Source: Herbaspirillum sp. ST 5-3 (lineage in GTDB: Bacteria; Pseudomonadota; Gammaproteobacteria; Burkholderiales; Burkholderiaceae_D). Taken from it: DNA of 64,000 bases. Below the pieces are notes generated by a model. It worked only from the letters and a program-made list of their open reading frames with translations, ran no database searches and was not told the origin of the DNA. The position numbers and the translations under genes were made by a program. Below are positions 34,805-44,346 of the stretch, piece after piece. Each line of letters begins with the position of its first letter. The first letter of the stretch is position 1. Location of the stretch: assembly GCF_004804275.1 (NCBI RefSeq), contig NZ_STGI01000005.1, forward strand, positions 1-64,000, written 5' to 3'.

Positions 34805-37615
34805 TTATCCGTTGGCGTGCAGCACGACGGCCGACTGTGCCTCGTCCTGCTCGTGCAACAGGTCGCGCAAGCGGTCAAGGTCGATCGGCTTGGTGAGATG
34901 ATGATCGAAACCGGCTTCGAAGGCGAGGTTTTTGTCTTTCTCCTGCCCCCATCCGGTGACCGCGATGAGCATGGCGTTCCGTTCCTGGGACATGCGGCGG
35001 ATGCGTTGCGCCACTTCATTGCCGCTCAATCCGGGCATGCCGATATCGAGCAGCGCGACGTCCGGCTGGAATTCGGCATAACCAGCCAGCGCGCTCTCGC
35101 CGTCGTAGGCAATCCGGACCTCATGCCCCTGCAGGCGCAACAGTTCGGCCATGGTCTCGGCCGCATCGCGGTTGTCATCGGCGACGAGCACGCGCTTCCC
35201 CTTGACCTGCGCGGCCGGCAATACGGCGATATTGTCGAGTTCCGGCGCCACCGCCGCGCGTAGTGGCAGCCGCACGATAAAGCGGCTGCCCTGCCCCGGG
35301 CCGGCGCTGCTGGCCGCGATGCTGCCGCCGTGCAGTTCGACCAAGCCTTTCGCGAGCGCCAATCCAATGCCGAGGCCACCGCTCGATCTGTCCTGCGTCG
35401 AGCGCACCTGGGTGAACATGCGGAAGATTTCGTTCAAGGCACCAGACCGGATGCCGATGCCATTATCCGTCACGTTGATGGTGAGTTCGTCGCCCGTGCA
35501 TTCGGCATGCAGGCGGATCGTTCCGCCGGGATCGGTGTATTTGGCCGCGTTGGTGAGCAGGTTGGCGAGCACCTGCGCGACCCGCAACTGATCGGCCTCG
35601 AACCAGACCGGCTCCGCCGGCAAATCGATCAGGAGACGATGCTGCCTGCCGTCGATGATCGGGCGAGCGGTTTCCACCGCCGCATCGACCACTGCTCCCA
35701 GTTCGGTGCGCGCCATACGCAGGTGGAGCATGCCGCGCGTGATGCGCGATACGTCGAGCAGGTCGTCGAGCAGCAGGGACATGTGCCGCACCTGGCGGTC
35801 GATCACGTCGTGGCTCCAGCGCTTCTGGGCTTCGGTGGCGTCGGACGAATTGGAAATCAGCGCCGCCTGGCGAATCGGCGCCAGCGGATTGCGCAGTTCA
35901 TGCGCCAGCGTGGCGAGGAATTCATCCTTGCGACGATCGGCTTCCTTCAGCGCCTGCTCGTTCTGCTTGCGCTCGGTGATATCGGCAAACCACACCGCGA
36001 CCGACCCCTGCAAGGGCGAGGCAACAATGTGGAACCAGCCGTCGGTGCCGTTGGTTTGTGCCTGGAACTCGAATTCGCGGGTTTCACCGGCTTCGGCAAC
36101 GGCAACGAAGTTTCCGAACAGGCCGGGATCGTCCCAGGTGCCGGGCAAGGCTTCCGTGACGCGGCGTCCGACCAGCTCTTCCACCGGTTTGCCGGCAACG
36201 CGGGCGGCGGCGTGATTGACATAGGTCCATTGGAAATCGATGATCCCGCCGTACCGGTCCCGCACCGGCGCGAGGACATTGAAGGGAACAGCGGAGGATT
36301 CCAGCACGACGCGGAAGCGCTGATCGCTGGCCTGCGCGACGGCCTGCGCGCGTGCACGTTCGGTAAACACCGATCCCTTGCCGGCGCAGATATCGGCCAT
36401 GCGCATCTCGCGCTCAGTCGGTTTGTATGGCACGGGAAAATAGATGGAAATGGCCCCCATCACCACGCCGCTGGCGCTGATCAAGGGCGTGCTGTGGATC
36501 GCGCGAAAACCTTCTTCACGCGCCAGCTCGCGCCAGGCTTCGAAGCATAGATCGGTCTCGGTGTCTTCGATAATCACCCTGCGTCTCTGCGCGCACGCGA
36601 TGCCGCAGACGCCCTCGCTGACCGGGCCGGGGGACAGTTTTTTCAAATCCGCTTCGCTGAAGCCGACGCTAGCCCTGACCGTCAGGTAACCGCGCTCGAA
36701 ATCGTACAGGGACAGCAGACCCTTCTCGCAACCATGGAATTCGGCGAGTGCCTCCAGGATGACCTGCAACTGGCTCTGCAAGTCGTCCAGCTCCAGCACC
36801 CGGCCGGCGAGGATGTGCAGACGCTGCAAGTCGGCCACTTGCTGGGTGAGCTCGGTCTGGGTGCGCTCCAGCAACGCGACCATGCGTTTGCGCTCGCTGA
36901 TGTCGAGCGAGGCGCCGCGCAAGCGCAGAGGACGCCCGTTCAAATCCTTCTCGATATGAAGCTTGGTGAACAGCCAGCGCACCTGGCCGTCAGGCATGGT
37001 AACGCTGTGTTCGCGCGCATAGTTGTCATTGTTCGCTGCCAGTGCCTGCTTGAAGGCGAGACGCGCTTCCTGCAACTCTTCCGCGCGGAACATGGCATTC
37101 CATTCATCGAGCGACAGATGTCTTGCCTGGCTGCCGTCCGCCGGCGCGTGTCCCAGCAGTTTCTGCAAGGTTGCCGAGGCAAAAATGCTGCGACGGCCAA
37201 GATCGATCTCGAACAGGCCGACTCCGGCATTCTCTTGCGCAAGGCCGAGCAACTGTTCAGCCTCGGCCGCGCGGTGGGTCACCAATCGAAACCTGCCGCC
37301 TAGAAACACGAGAAATAGTCCTACGGCAAAATAAGCCAACATGACGGCGCGGTCGTTAAAGGCCGCGACCGAGAGCTGGCCGACCGGGTCAAGCAGCAGC
37401 GCACCGTTGATCATCCCGATCATCAGCACCGCGAAAGCAGGTCCGCGCCCCGCGACCATGGCGGTCACAAGCAGTGCCGGCAGGAAAAGCAGGAAAGGAC
37501 TGCGCGCCCCGACCCAAGGCTGCAGCGCCCAATGCAAGGCCGCTGCCAAGCCGGACAGGCCGGCCGCAATCGCGTAGCGCAGGATGATGGATCTCTCCGG
37601 AAATGAAAATGCCAT
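34805..37615 (-). CDS. Hybrid histidine kinase (DUF4118-PAS-GAF-PAS-HisKA-HATPase-REC)
   Basis: 936 residues from the ATG of MAFSFPERSIILRYAIAAGL. DUF4118-type membrane domain with four helices (about 1-110), PAS (about 125-245), GAF (about 285-430, LSLYDFERGYLTVRASVGFS), PAS (about 450-565), HisKA (FLATLAHELRNPLAPIRQAA, phospho-His in AHE), HATPase (NAAKYTDPGGTIRLH; SGGLGIGLALAKGLVELHGG) and a C-terminal receiver (VLVADDNRDA...VALLDIGMPGLSG). The order is that of PAS-rich hybrid kinases controlling general stress or surface responses. It starts in a 261-bp gap and is followed at 10 bp by a small gene of unknown function. No separate response regulator adjoins. Confidence 0.9.
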   Translation of the reverse strand: MAFSFPERSIILRYAIAAGLSGLAAALHWALQPWVGARSPFLLFLPALLVTAMVAGRGPAFAVLMIGMINGALLLDPVGQLSVAAFNDRAVMLAYFAVGLFLVFLGGRFRLVTHRAAEAEQLLGLAQENAGVGLFEIDLGRRSIFASATLQKLLGHAPADGSQARHLSLDEWNAMFRAEELQEARLAFKQALAANNDNYAREHSVTMPDGQVRWLFTKLHIEKDLNGRPLRLRGASLDISERKRMVALLERTQTELTQQVADLQRLHILAGRVLELDDLQSQLQVILEALAEFHGCEKGLLSLYDFERGYLTVRASVGFSEADLKKLSPGPVSEGVCGIACAQRRRVIIEDTETDLCFEAWRELAREEGFRAIHSTPLISASGVVMGAISIYFPVPYKPTEREMRMADICAGKGSVFTERARAQAVAQASDQRFRVVLESSAVPFNVLAPVRDRYGGIIDFQWTYVNHAAARVAGKPVEELVGRRVTEALPGTWDDPGLFGNFVAVAEAGETREFEFQAQTNGTDGWFHIVASPLQGSVAVWFADITERKQNEQALKEADRRKDEFLATLAHELRNPLAPIRQAALISNSSDATEAQKRWSHDVIDRQVRHMSLLLDDLLDVSRITRGMLHLRMARTELGAVVDAAVETARPIIDGRQHRLLIDLPAEPVWFEADQLRVAQVLANLLTNAAKYTDPGGTIRLHAECTGDELTINVTDNGIGIRSGALNEIFRMFTQVRSTQDRSSGGLGIGLALAKGLVELHGGSIAASSAGPGQGSRFIVRLPLRAAVAPELDNIAVLPAAQVKGKRVLVADDNRDAAETMAELLRLQGHEVRIAYDGESALAGYAEFQPDVALLDIGMPGLSGNEVAQRIRRMSQERNAMLIAVTGWGQEKDKNLAFEAGFDHHLTKPIDLDRLRDLLHEQDEAQSAVVLHANG

Positions 37616-37876
37616 TGGCGTCTCGTTCTGACGGATTCGCAAAAACAGTCTACTCCAAGCTTATGTGTGCAACCAGACCGCTCTTGACGGCCGCGCCCCG
37701 ACCCGGCAAGGTGCACGCGCTGAGCCCACCCATTTTTATCGGCGGAGTCGGTTTCAACGAATTTCAGCGAGGCTAACAGGGCCGGCCAACAAGGGTCTTG
37801 CGCTTGCGCGAAGGATCATCGAAAAAATCGAAACGGAAACCGTTTGCGAACACAATCGTCGTGCTTGCCTGCACGC

Positions 37877-38341
37877 TTACGCGGGCTTGGCGGCCATCAG
37901 GTAAAACACGATCAGAAAAGCGATGAACGCCGGGACTCCAAGCGCAACCCAGGTCCAGAAATAGCGCCAATAGGAGAACGCGAGCGGCGCCTTGCGTTCG
38001 ACCGCCTCGCGCGCGAGCCGGCGCATGCGCATCTGCAACCAGACCACGGGCAGCCAGCACGCAACGGCGACGGCATACAAGGCGAGCGACCAGGCAATCC
38101 AGTGGGTGCGCATCGGCAGCCCGGCAAGTTGCATCATGTAAAAGCCCGTAAGCGGCTGTATGACCACGGTGGTTGTCGTGAATATCCAGTCGGCCAGCAC
38201 GACCAGGCGCGTCACGACCGCAATCGCACGCAGGTCGCGGCTGAAACTCGTGAACAGGAGATAGAAAGCGGAACCCACCCCGGTGCCGAATAGCAAGGTG
38301 GACGACAGGATATGCAGCCATTTCACGGTCAGGTAATCCAT
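37877..38341 (-). CDS. DUF2269-family integral membrane protein
   Basis: 154 residues with four membrane helices and the DUF2269 opening MDYLTVKWLHILSSTLLFGT, then WIFTTTTVVIQPLTGFYMMQ. Function unknown for the family. Its ATG overlaps the last base of the upstream SDR/DoxX fusion gene (TGATG at 38339-38343), so the two are translationally coupled and probably act together at the inner membrane. Confidence 0.86.
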   Translation of the reverse strand: MDYLTVKWLHILSSTLLFGTGVGSAFYLLFTSFSRDLRAIAVVTRLVVLADWIFTTTTVVIQPLTGFYMMQLAGLPMRTHWIAWSLALYAVAVACWLPVVWLQMRMRRLAREAVERKAPLAFSYWRYFWTWVALGVPAFIAFLIVFYLMAAKPA

Positions 38342-39621
38342 CAGCGTTCCTCCACTTCCAGCAGGAGCCAGATAGCGGCAAGCATCGGAAGGTTTTTCAG
38401 CAGCGGCCCGTAAGGATGCAGCCAGAATTCCGGCAAGCGCCAGCTGATGATGATGCTATAGAAGACGATTACCGCAATCTGCGCCAGCCACAGCAGTCGG
38501 CGCCGGCGCCAATGCAGCGCCAGGGTCGCGATGCCGAACACCAGATCCAGCAGCGCCGCGCCATACAGCATCACAGGGGCAAGCATGCCGCTGATGCCGA
38601 CACGCGCCAGCAGCGCATAGCTGTCGGCGACCGGATACACGCCGAGCGACACGATGCCTGTCACGATCCAGACCAGCGCGATCGACACGCGCAGCAGCGG
38701 CAACAACCAGCCGAGCTGCGCCTGCAGCCGTTCGGCGCGCATGTCGCGCCGGGCGATGAACTGCTTCGGGGCGCGCGGTTCATGACCGAGCAAGGCGGTG
38801 ATTTGCGCCGGACTGGCGGTATTGCCGCGTTCGAGCATCTGCAAGGTTTCGGCATCGAGCAGGCTGCCCGGCAGGCGCGATGCGGCGGATGCGGCCGCAC
38901 GCATGAAGCCGATCGGCACCGGCACGAAGCGCGCCCGGCCCATGCCCATCGCGCGACGCAGTGCGCCCAGAAAGCAACGCAGCGTGATCGCGCGCGGGCC
39001 GACCAGCGCGACGCGCGTGCCGCTGGTCGGCGCGCGATCCAGCAGCGCGATGATGGCCGCCACCAGATCGTCGATATGCACCGGCTGGATCGCCTGGCCG
39101 CCATTTCCCGGCAATCCGATCAAGGGCAGGCTTGCCAGCGTATTGAACAAGCGCGCGCTCGTGCCGCCGGGACCGTAGACCAGCGAGGGCTGGACGATCA
39201 CCGCATGCACCGGCAAGCGGCTGAGGAAATCGTCGGCGCTCTTTTTGCTGCGGTGGTAGGCGCTCTGCGCATGTTCGTCCGCGCCGAGTGCGGAGATCTG
39301 TATCACCAGCCGCACCTGGCTGGCGGCGCAGGCAGCAAACAGCGCTGCCGGCGCGCGTTCGTGAATGGCCTCGAAGGTCTGCGCGCCACGCTCCCTGATG
39401 ATGCCGACCGCATTGATCACCACATCGACGTCGCGCACGCGCGGCAGCCAGGTGTCGATATCGAAGTCGCGCGTGAAGTCGGCGCCTATAGTGCGAATCT
39501 GCTGATTCTCGCTTTGCCGCGCGTGACGCGACGCGCAGATGACCCGATGCTGCGACGCGACAAGCGCTTGCACCAGATGGCGCCCGATGAAACCGCTTGC
39601 TCCGGTAAGCAGCACGACCAA
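38341..39621 (-). CDS. SDR-type NAD(P)-binding protein fused to a DoxX-like membrane domain
   Basis: 426 residues. The N-terminal 290 are an atypical short-chain dehydrogenase/epimerase fold (VVLLTGASGFIGRHLVQALV, nucleotide loop GASGFIG; VVINAVGIIRERGAQTFEAI; QPSLVYGPGG). The C-terminal 130 contain four membrane helices of DoxX type (LLRVSIALVWIVTGIVSLGV; ALLDLVFGIATLALHW). This fusion occurs in proteobacteria with unknown substrate. The listed start is a TTG behind GAGGACGCGAAA; a GTG two codons on is an alternative. It overlaps the downstream DUF2269 gene by one base. Confidence 0.83.
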   Translation of the reverse strand: MVVLLTGASGFIGRHLVQALVASQHRVICASRHARQSENQQIRTIGADFTRDFDIDTWLPRVRDVDVVINAVGIIRERGAQTFEAIHERAPAALFAACAASQVRLVIQISALGADEHAQSAYHRSKKSADDFLSRLPVHAVIVQPSLVYGPGGTSARLFNTLASLPLIGLPGNGGQAIQPVHIDDLVAAIIALLDRAPTSGTRVALVGPRAITLRCFLGALRRAMGMGRARFVPVPIGFMRAAASAASRLPGSLLDAETLQMLERGNTASPAQITALLGHEPRAPKQFIARRDMRAERLQAQLGWLLPLLRVSIALVWIVTGIVSLGVYPVADSYALLARVGISGMLAPVMLYGAALLDLVFGIATLALHWRRRRLLWLAQIAVIVFYSIIISWRLPEFWLHPYGPLLKNLPMLAAIWLLLEVEER

Positions 39622-39837
39622 TTTCGCGTCCTCCGTCTGCGGGAACCCCGCCTGTTTTTACGCGTCACATGGAAGAGTTCGAAAGTGTCTGCGAAACATC
39701 ATTTTCGTATTTCCTGCCGTCAGTTGCGCAGGAGCGACTGCATGGTTTTCTGACGTCGCGACAAGATCTGTTCACACACAATACGACCGGCAAGCGGGTC
39801 GCGTAGTTCAGTCGCGGCCATGCCGCATGGAGAAAGC

Positions 39838-40335
39838 ATGAAAAACTGGCGGGAAGCAATTCGCGATGGCGCCATCAGCGGCAGTATTGCCAGCCTCGTT
39901 TCGACAGCCGTGCTGGGCGGGCGCGGCCAACGCGATACCGGGACACCCTTTGCGCCGACCAATGCAATCAGCCACTGGATCTGGGGCGATGGTGCCGCGG
40001 AGCACGACGAACCGAGCACGCGCTACACCGGCATCGGTTATGTGATTCACCACGCCTCATCCACGCTGTGGGCCGTCATCTATGAGAAATGGTTTGGCGA
40101 AGCGGCCGAGCGCGGCGAAGTCGGCCGCGCGGTGGCTGGCGGCGCTGCGGTCGCCGGGCTGGCATGCTTTGTCGACTACAATCTGACGCCGCAGCGGCTG
40201 CAGCCGGGATTCGAAAAACGCCTGTCGACGCCATCGATGTTTCTGGTCTATGCGTCCTTCGGCATGGGGTTGGCGTTGCGCGGCCTGGCGACATCGCGTG
40301 CCCACCTGCTACCGCATATTTCGTCGTCGGATTAG
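39838..40335 (+). CDS. Conserved hypothetical membrane protein
   Basis: 165 residues from the ATG preceded by GGAGAAAGC. Contains three or four weak membrane segments (GAISGSIASLVSTAVLGGRG; GIGYVIHHASSTLWAVIYEKW; AVAGGAAVAGLACFVDYNL; MFLVYASFGMGLALRGLA). The conserved-looking HHASSTLWAVIYE and TPQRLQPGFEKRLS pieces recall hypothetical proteins of Burkholderiales. Function unknown. It is convergent with the tRNA-Sec gene 27 bp away. Confidence 0.72.
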   Translation: MKNWREAIRDGAISGSIASLVSTAVLGGRGQRDTGTPFAPTNAISHWIWGDGAAEHDEPSTRYTGIGYVIHHASSTLWAVIYEKWFGEAAERGEVGRAVAGGAAVAGLACFVDYNLTPQRLQPGFEKRLSTPSMFLVYASFGMGLALRGLATSRAHLLPHISSSD

Positions 40336-40362
40336 CGCGGCATTCTCGCCCGGGCAAAGCAG

Positions 40363-40458
40363 TGGCGGAAGGGAGTGGGAGTCGAACCCACCAGACACGC
40401 CGTGCGCGTCTCGCCGGATTTGAAGTCCGGGCGCTCCACCGGGATACGATTCCCTTCC
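40363..40458 (-). tRNA. selC: Selenocysteine tRNA (UCA anticodon)
   Basis: Reading the minus strand from 40458: acceptor GGAAGGGA pairs with TCCCTTCC to give the 8-bp acceptor stem typical of bacterial tRNA-Sec. The anticodon stem-loop contains ACTTCAAATCC with anticodon TCA at 40423-40421. There is a long variable arm (GAGACGCGCACGGCGTGTC) and a T-loop GGTTCGACTCC. The discriminator is G and CCA is encoded (40365-40363). The anticodon reads UGA. Layout and several loops match Escherichia coli selC. It lies directly downstream of selB on the same strand, completing a decoding cassette. Confidence 0.97.
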
Positions 40459-40510
40459 GTTTACTCACAACTCTTCAGTCCAGCCGAACCACTCTCACAT
40501 ATGCCGACGA

Positions 40511-42406
40511 TCACGCGATCCGCCGCCGTCCTCCGGCAAAGCGTGTGACGCGAATGCGGTCGAGAAACTCCAACACCTCGATCGTCAGATTACGCCCTAT
40601 GCCGGTGCGGTCGCGGTAGCTGGCCGCATCAAAACTGCCCTGCTCCGAATCGCCCGCGAGCTGTCGCGCCGCTTCCGCCAGTGCTTCCATCGTCGCAGGC
40701 AGGAAAAACCGGTTTTTGGCGACGCGAAGGAGATGGCCCAGCGCTGCAGCCCGCTCAAGAAACGCAAGCAACACGGCTTGCTCAATCTCCAGCATGCGCG
40801 CAAGCTCGCCGACAATCGGCGGCCGCAAGCCGCTCGCTTCCAGTAGCGTGCTCACCTTCGCCAGCAGCGCCGCATCGCCTTCCGACAAGCATGCCACATG
40901 CTGCGCAAGCGACAAACACAATCCTGCCCGCCGCAGCTTGTGCTGCCCGATCAGCTCCGCGAGCACGGCGCTTAACAAGGGCGAACGCGCCGGCACGCCC
41001 ACGGCCGCTTCCAGTTGCGCCTCGGAGGGGCCGAGACTCTCCGGCTGCCGGCCGTGCCAGTCTTCCAGCACGGCCAGCACCTGCGCCTGCAGCGACCGCC
41101 AGCGTGCCGGCGAAAATCCGAGACGGACATCCGGGGCGTTGACGACATGGATGCCAAGTGCGGTCCGCAGCGCCTCCACTTCATCTGCGACAAGATTTCT
41201 CGCCAGCGCAAAGCGTTCGAGATCGACGCCTTCCGGCTGCGCATCGAGCAAGTCCTTCAGTGCCTGCGCGGGTTGCGGAATGCGCATCGCCGTCAGTTGC
41301 GCCAGCCGGGCCGCTTTTGCTCTTCCGCGTGAAAGGCCGAACGGATCGACCACCTCGCCGCCGGCGATCGTACGCTGCGCCGATTGGTCGCGCAACACGA
41401 AACGATCGCCATGCAGCGCCGCGACCGGCGCATCGAGCACCAGCTGTGCAAAGCCGCTCTGCCCCGGTGCTATCGCGCGTTCTCCCAGGACCGCGACACG
41501 CGCATTCGCGACCGCTGCACCGATATGCAAATGCACCGGTGTCCAGTGCGCCAGCGCACGCGCCTCGCTTGCCAGCACCTTGACGCAGACATCGAGGCGA
41601 TCGCTCGGCGCATGCAGCGCCGAAGCGACCAGCCAGTCCCCGCGCCCGACCATTTCATGTCGCAGCTCGCTGCCTGCGATGTTGAGCGCGCAGCGCTCGC
41701 CGGCACGCGCCGCATCGGCAGGGAGATTCTGCGCATGAATGCCGCGTACGCGCACCGGGATGCCCTGCGGCGACGCGATCAACTGATCGCCGACCTTCAC
41801 GCTCCCGGCCAGCACCGGCCCCGCGACCACCAGGCCGGCGCCTGGCAGGATGAAACTGCGATCCACCACAAGGCGAAAATGGCCGCGCGCGGTTTTCGCG
41901 GCAAGCGTGCGACCACTGTCCCGCAGGTGCTCGCGCAAGGCTTGCACGCCCTCGCCCGAGGTCGTCGCCATGGGAAAAATCGGCGCAGCTTCCAGGCCGC
42001 TACCCGCTAGCAGGCTTCGCACTTCTGCCTGCGCCGCGCGCACCCGCTCCGCGGACACCCGGTCGGTTTTGGTCAAGGCGATTGCGCCGCGTTGCATGCC
42101 GAGCAGTTCGAGAATCGCAAGATGCTCGACGGTCTGCGGCATCGGGCCATCGTCCGCGGCGACCACCAGCAGGGCGAAATCGATGGCTGCAACACCGGCC
42201 AGCATGTTGCGCAGGAAGCGTTCATGTCCCGGCACATCGACAAATCCGATACGCTGCCCGTGGCCGAAGTCGGCGTAGGCAAAGCCGAGGTCGATCGACA
42301 TGCCGCGTTCCTTCTCTTCCTTCAGGCGATCGGTGTCCACGCCGGTCAACGCTCCGACGAGCGTGGTCTTGCCGTGATCGACATGGCCGGCGGTGGCGAC
42401 GATCAT
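40511..42406 (-). CDS. selB: Selenocysteine-specific elongation factor SelB
   Basis: 631 residues. GTPase domain 1: MIVATAGHVDHGKTTLVGAL with P-loop GHVDHGKT, switch region GMSIDLGFAY, DVPGHERFLRNML, and the guanine motif TKTD. Translation-factor beta-barrel domains run to about 340, then the C-terminal winged-helix repeats of SelB (about 370-631) that bind the SECIS hairpin. It carries Sec-tRNA to UGA codons. The ATG overlaps the selA stop (ATGA at 42403-42406), so expression is coupled to selA. The substrate mRNA is probably the UGSC gene just upstream in the same operon. Confidence 0.97.
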   Translation of the reverse strand: MIVATAGHVDHGKTTLVGALTGVDTDRLKEEKERGMSIDLGFAYADFGHGQRIGFVDVPGHERFLRNMLAGVAAIDFALLVVAADDGPMPQTVEHLAILELLGMQRGAIALTKTDRVSAERVRAAQAEVRSLLAGSGLEAAPIFPMATTSGEGVQALREHLRDSGRTLAAKTARGHFRLVVDRSFILPGAGLVVAGPVLAGSVKVGDQLIASPQGIPVRVRGIHAQNLPADAARAGERCALNIAGSELRHEMVGRGDWLVASALHAPSDRLDVCVKVLASEARALAHWTPVHLHIGAAVANARVAVLGERAIAPGQSGFAQLVLDAPVAALHGDRFVLRDQSAQRTIAGGEVVDPFGLSRGRAKAARLAQLTAMRIPQPAQALKDLLDAQPEGVDLERFALARNLVADEVEALRTALGIHVVNAPDVRLGFSPARWRSLQAQVLAVLEDWHGRQPESLGPSEAQLEAAVGVPARSPLLSAVLAELIGQHKLRRAGLCLSLAQHVACLSEGDAALLAKVSTLLEASGLRPPIVGELARMLEIEQAVLLAFLERAAALGHLLRVAKNRFFLPATMEALAEAARQLAGDSEQGSFDAASYRDRTGIGRNLTIEVLEFLDRIRVTRFAGGRRRIA

Positions 42407-43797
42407 GGCGCGGCCGCCTCCTTGAATCCCGCGACGAACAACTCTTCTTCCTCCAGGCAGCGCATGTCGAGCAGGAAAGCGCCGTCGGCGATGCGGCCGA
42501 TCACCGGCACGGCGAGGCCGCGAAACGCGGCGGCAATCTGCTCGACTGCCCTTCCAGATGCACGTCCGAGGCGGTTCGGCAGAATGCGCAGCGCAAAACT
42601 CGGCAGCACATCGACGGGAAGCGAACCGCTGCCGATCTGACTGTGCACCGGCACCACATCAACCTCGGCGCGCCCGCGCAACCAGGCGCCGACCACGGGC
42701 CGCATGCGATGCGCCAGTGCCTCGATGTCGAGCGGCGAGCGCGCAAGCAGGCGCACGGCGGGAAGACGTTGCGCCAGCCGCTCCGGGTCGCCGTACAAGC
42801 GCAGCACCGTGGCCAATGCGGCGATGGTCATCTTGTCGCAACGCATCGCGCGTTTCATCGGATTCTTCTTGATGCGCGCAATCAGGTCGGCGCGGCCGAC
42901 AATGATGCCGGCCTGCGGACCGCCCAGCAGCTTGTCGCCGCTGAAGGTGACCAGATCGGCACCATTGGCCAGGGTCTCGGCCGGCGTCGGCTCATGCGGC
43001 AGGCCGAAGCGCGCGAGATCAATCAGAGTGCCGCTTCCGAGGTCGACGACGAAAGGCAAACTCTTTTCCTTTGCCAGTTGCGACAGCGCGCGTTCGTCGG
43101 GCGCCGCGACAAAACCTTCGATGCGGTAATTGCTGGTATGGGCCTTGAGCATCAAGGCGGTGCGCGGCCCGAGCGCTTCCTCGTAGTCGCGCAGATGGGT
43201 GCGGTTGGTCGTGCCCACTTCACGCAGCTTGCAGCCGGCGCGCGCCATGATATCCGGCAGGCGAAAGGCGCCGCCGATCTCGATCAGCTCGCCGCGCGAC
43301 ACGATGGTTTCCTTGCGCAGCGACAGGGTGTTCAACAGCAGCAACACGGCGGCGGCATTGTTGTTCACCACGGTCGCCGCTTGCGCGCCGGTCAGCCGGC
43401 ACAGCCACTGCTCGACGTGATCGTCGCGGTCGCCGCGCTGCCCGACGGCGAGATCGTATTCGAGATTGGATGCGCCGGACGCCACCTGCACCATGGCCTC
43501 GATGGCTTCCGGCGGCAGCGGCGCACGGCCGAGATTGGTGTGCAGGACCGTGCCGGTGAGATTGAAAACCTTGCGCAGGGACGGCGTGGTGTCGGCCAGG
43601 ACCCGGGGAGAAATGCCTTGCGCAATCGCGTCGTCGCCCTGCGTCGCCGATTGCGCGCGCAATGCGGCAAGCTCGGCGCGCACCGCGTCGACGACCAGCG
43701 GCCTGCCGTGTGCTGCGATCAGGGCTGCAACGACCGGCCAGGCGAGCACGCGATCGACCGAAGGCAGGCGCACGCGCGGGAGTTCGGCCGCGCTCAC
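42403..43797 (-). CDS. selA: L-seryl-tRNA(Sec) selenium transferase SelA
   Basis: 464 residues starting at GTG with GGGAGG 7 nt upstream. PLP enzyme that converts Ser-tRNA-Sec to Sec-tRNA-Sec using selenophosphate. The family opening RLPSVDRVLAWPVVAALIAA, LTGTVLHTNLGRAPLPPEA, and the PLP-lysine segment LVTFSGDKLLGGPQAGIIVG (Lys in GDKLL) are clear. It starts 24 bp after the UGSC selenoprotein stop and overlaps selB, so these genes form one transcription unit. The selenophosphate synthetase selD is not in the window. Confidence 0.97.
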   Translation of the reverse strand: MSAAELPRVRLPSVDRVLAWPVVAALIAAHGRPLVVDAVRAELAALRAQSATQGDDAIAQGISPRVLADTTPSLRKVFNLTGTVLHTNLGRAPLPPEAIEAMVQVASGASNLEYDLAVGQRGDRDDHVEQWLCRLTGAQAATVVNNNAAAVLLLLNTLSLRKETIVSRGELIEIGGAFRLPDIMARAGCKLREVGTTNRTHLRDYEEALGPRTALMLKAHTSNYRIEGFVAAPDERALSQLAKEKSLPFVVDLGSGTLIDLARFGLPHEPTPAETLANGADLVTFSGDKLLGGPQAGIIVGRADLIARIKKNPMKRAMRCDKMTIAALATVLRLYGDPERLAQRLPAVRLLARSPLDIEALAHRMRPVVGAWLRGRAEVDVVPVHSQIGSGSLPVDVLPSFALRILPNRLGRASGRAVEQIAAAFRGLAVPVIGRIADGAFLLDMRCLEEEELFVAGFKEAAAP

Positions 43798-43821
43798 ACG
43801 CGCCTCCCGGCGACAGGTCGC

Positions 43822-44346
43822 TTAGGGCGCGGTGATCCCGCGCAGGATCGCCTCGATCGCTTCGTCGGCCAGCGCGCGCAGCTCATCGTCGCTGCGGTCC
43901 TGGATCGGATGCCGCACGAACACCATGGCCGGATCGAATCCGAGCACCTTGGATTGCAGGGCCGCTGCCTGCACGAATTCAGTAGACGCAATCGCGACTC
44001 CCGGAATGCCACGACCTTCAAGGTCTGCGATGTCATGCATACAGCACGACGTGCAGGAACCTCAGTCGGCCAGGCCTTCGATGACGAGATTGCATTCGGT
44101 CGCGATCTGCTGCTTGAGCGCGGTCGGCGCGGTGCGCGTGAAGGTCGGCTTGCGATAACGCTTGACGCTCACGCCGCGCGCACGCAATTGCTCGTCGACG
44201 CGGTCGAGGAACACATTGCCGCGTGCCTTGGAAATATCAAGGATGCCGACCGTCAGTCCGGCCAGCGAGGCGGGACGCGCCAGCAAGGCGCGCATCGCCG
44301 CCGCGCGCTCGGCGGTCGGGTCCAGCAGGATGGATGCTTCTTTCAT
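43822..44346 (-). CDS. UGSC-family selenoprotein (in-frame UGA read as Sec95)
   Basis: 174 residues when the TGA at 44064-44062 is read as selenocysteine. Residues 1-94 end VIEGLAD, then U-GSCTSCCMHDIADLEG continues in the same frame through VFVRHPIQDRSDDELRALAD to a TAA-type stop at 43822. The UGSC motif is the name-giving feature of a (seleno)protein family of unknown biochemical function, in which U is Cys in homologues. Evidence for recoding: continuous homology-like protein on both sides, a SECIS-like hairpin directly after the UGA, and selA, selB and tRNA-Sec in the same operon. The ATG overlaps the stop of the upstream CPTC protein (44343-44346), preceded by AAGGAG. A redox role is inferred. 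Confidence 0.93.
44022..44064 (-). promoter_or_regulatory. UGA recoding site and bacterial SECIS-like hairpin
   Basis: The UGA (44064-44062) is followed by a hairpin within the coding region. Outer pairs are GGU/ACC and CUGC/GCAG; the apical stem is GUCGUGC/GCAUGAC (one G-U) with loop UGUAU at 19-23 nt after the UGA. Spacing and a G/U-containing apical loop fit the SelB-recognised SECIS of bacterial mRNAs. Folding was done by eye. Confidence 0.8.

Noticed and set aside
43822-44040. A separate 72-residue gene starting at the ATG inside the UGSC gene
   Set aside because: The ATG lies in the SECIS hairpin loop and has no ribosome site. The frame continues upstream through the UGA into the rest of the UGSC protein, so it is one recoded gene.
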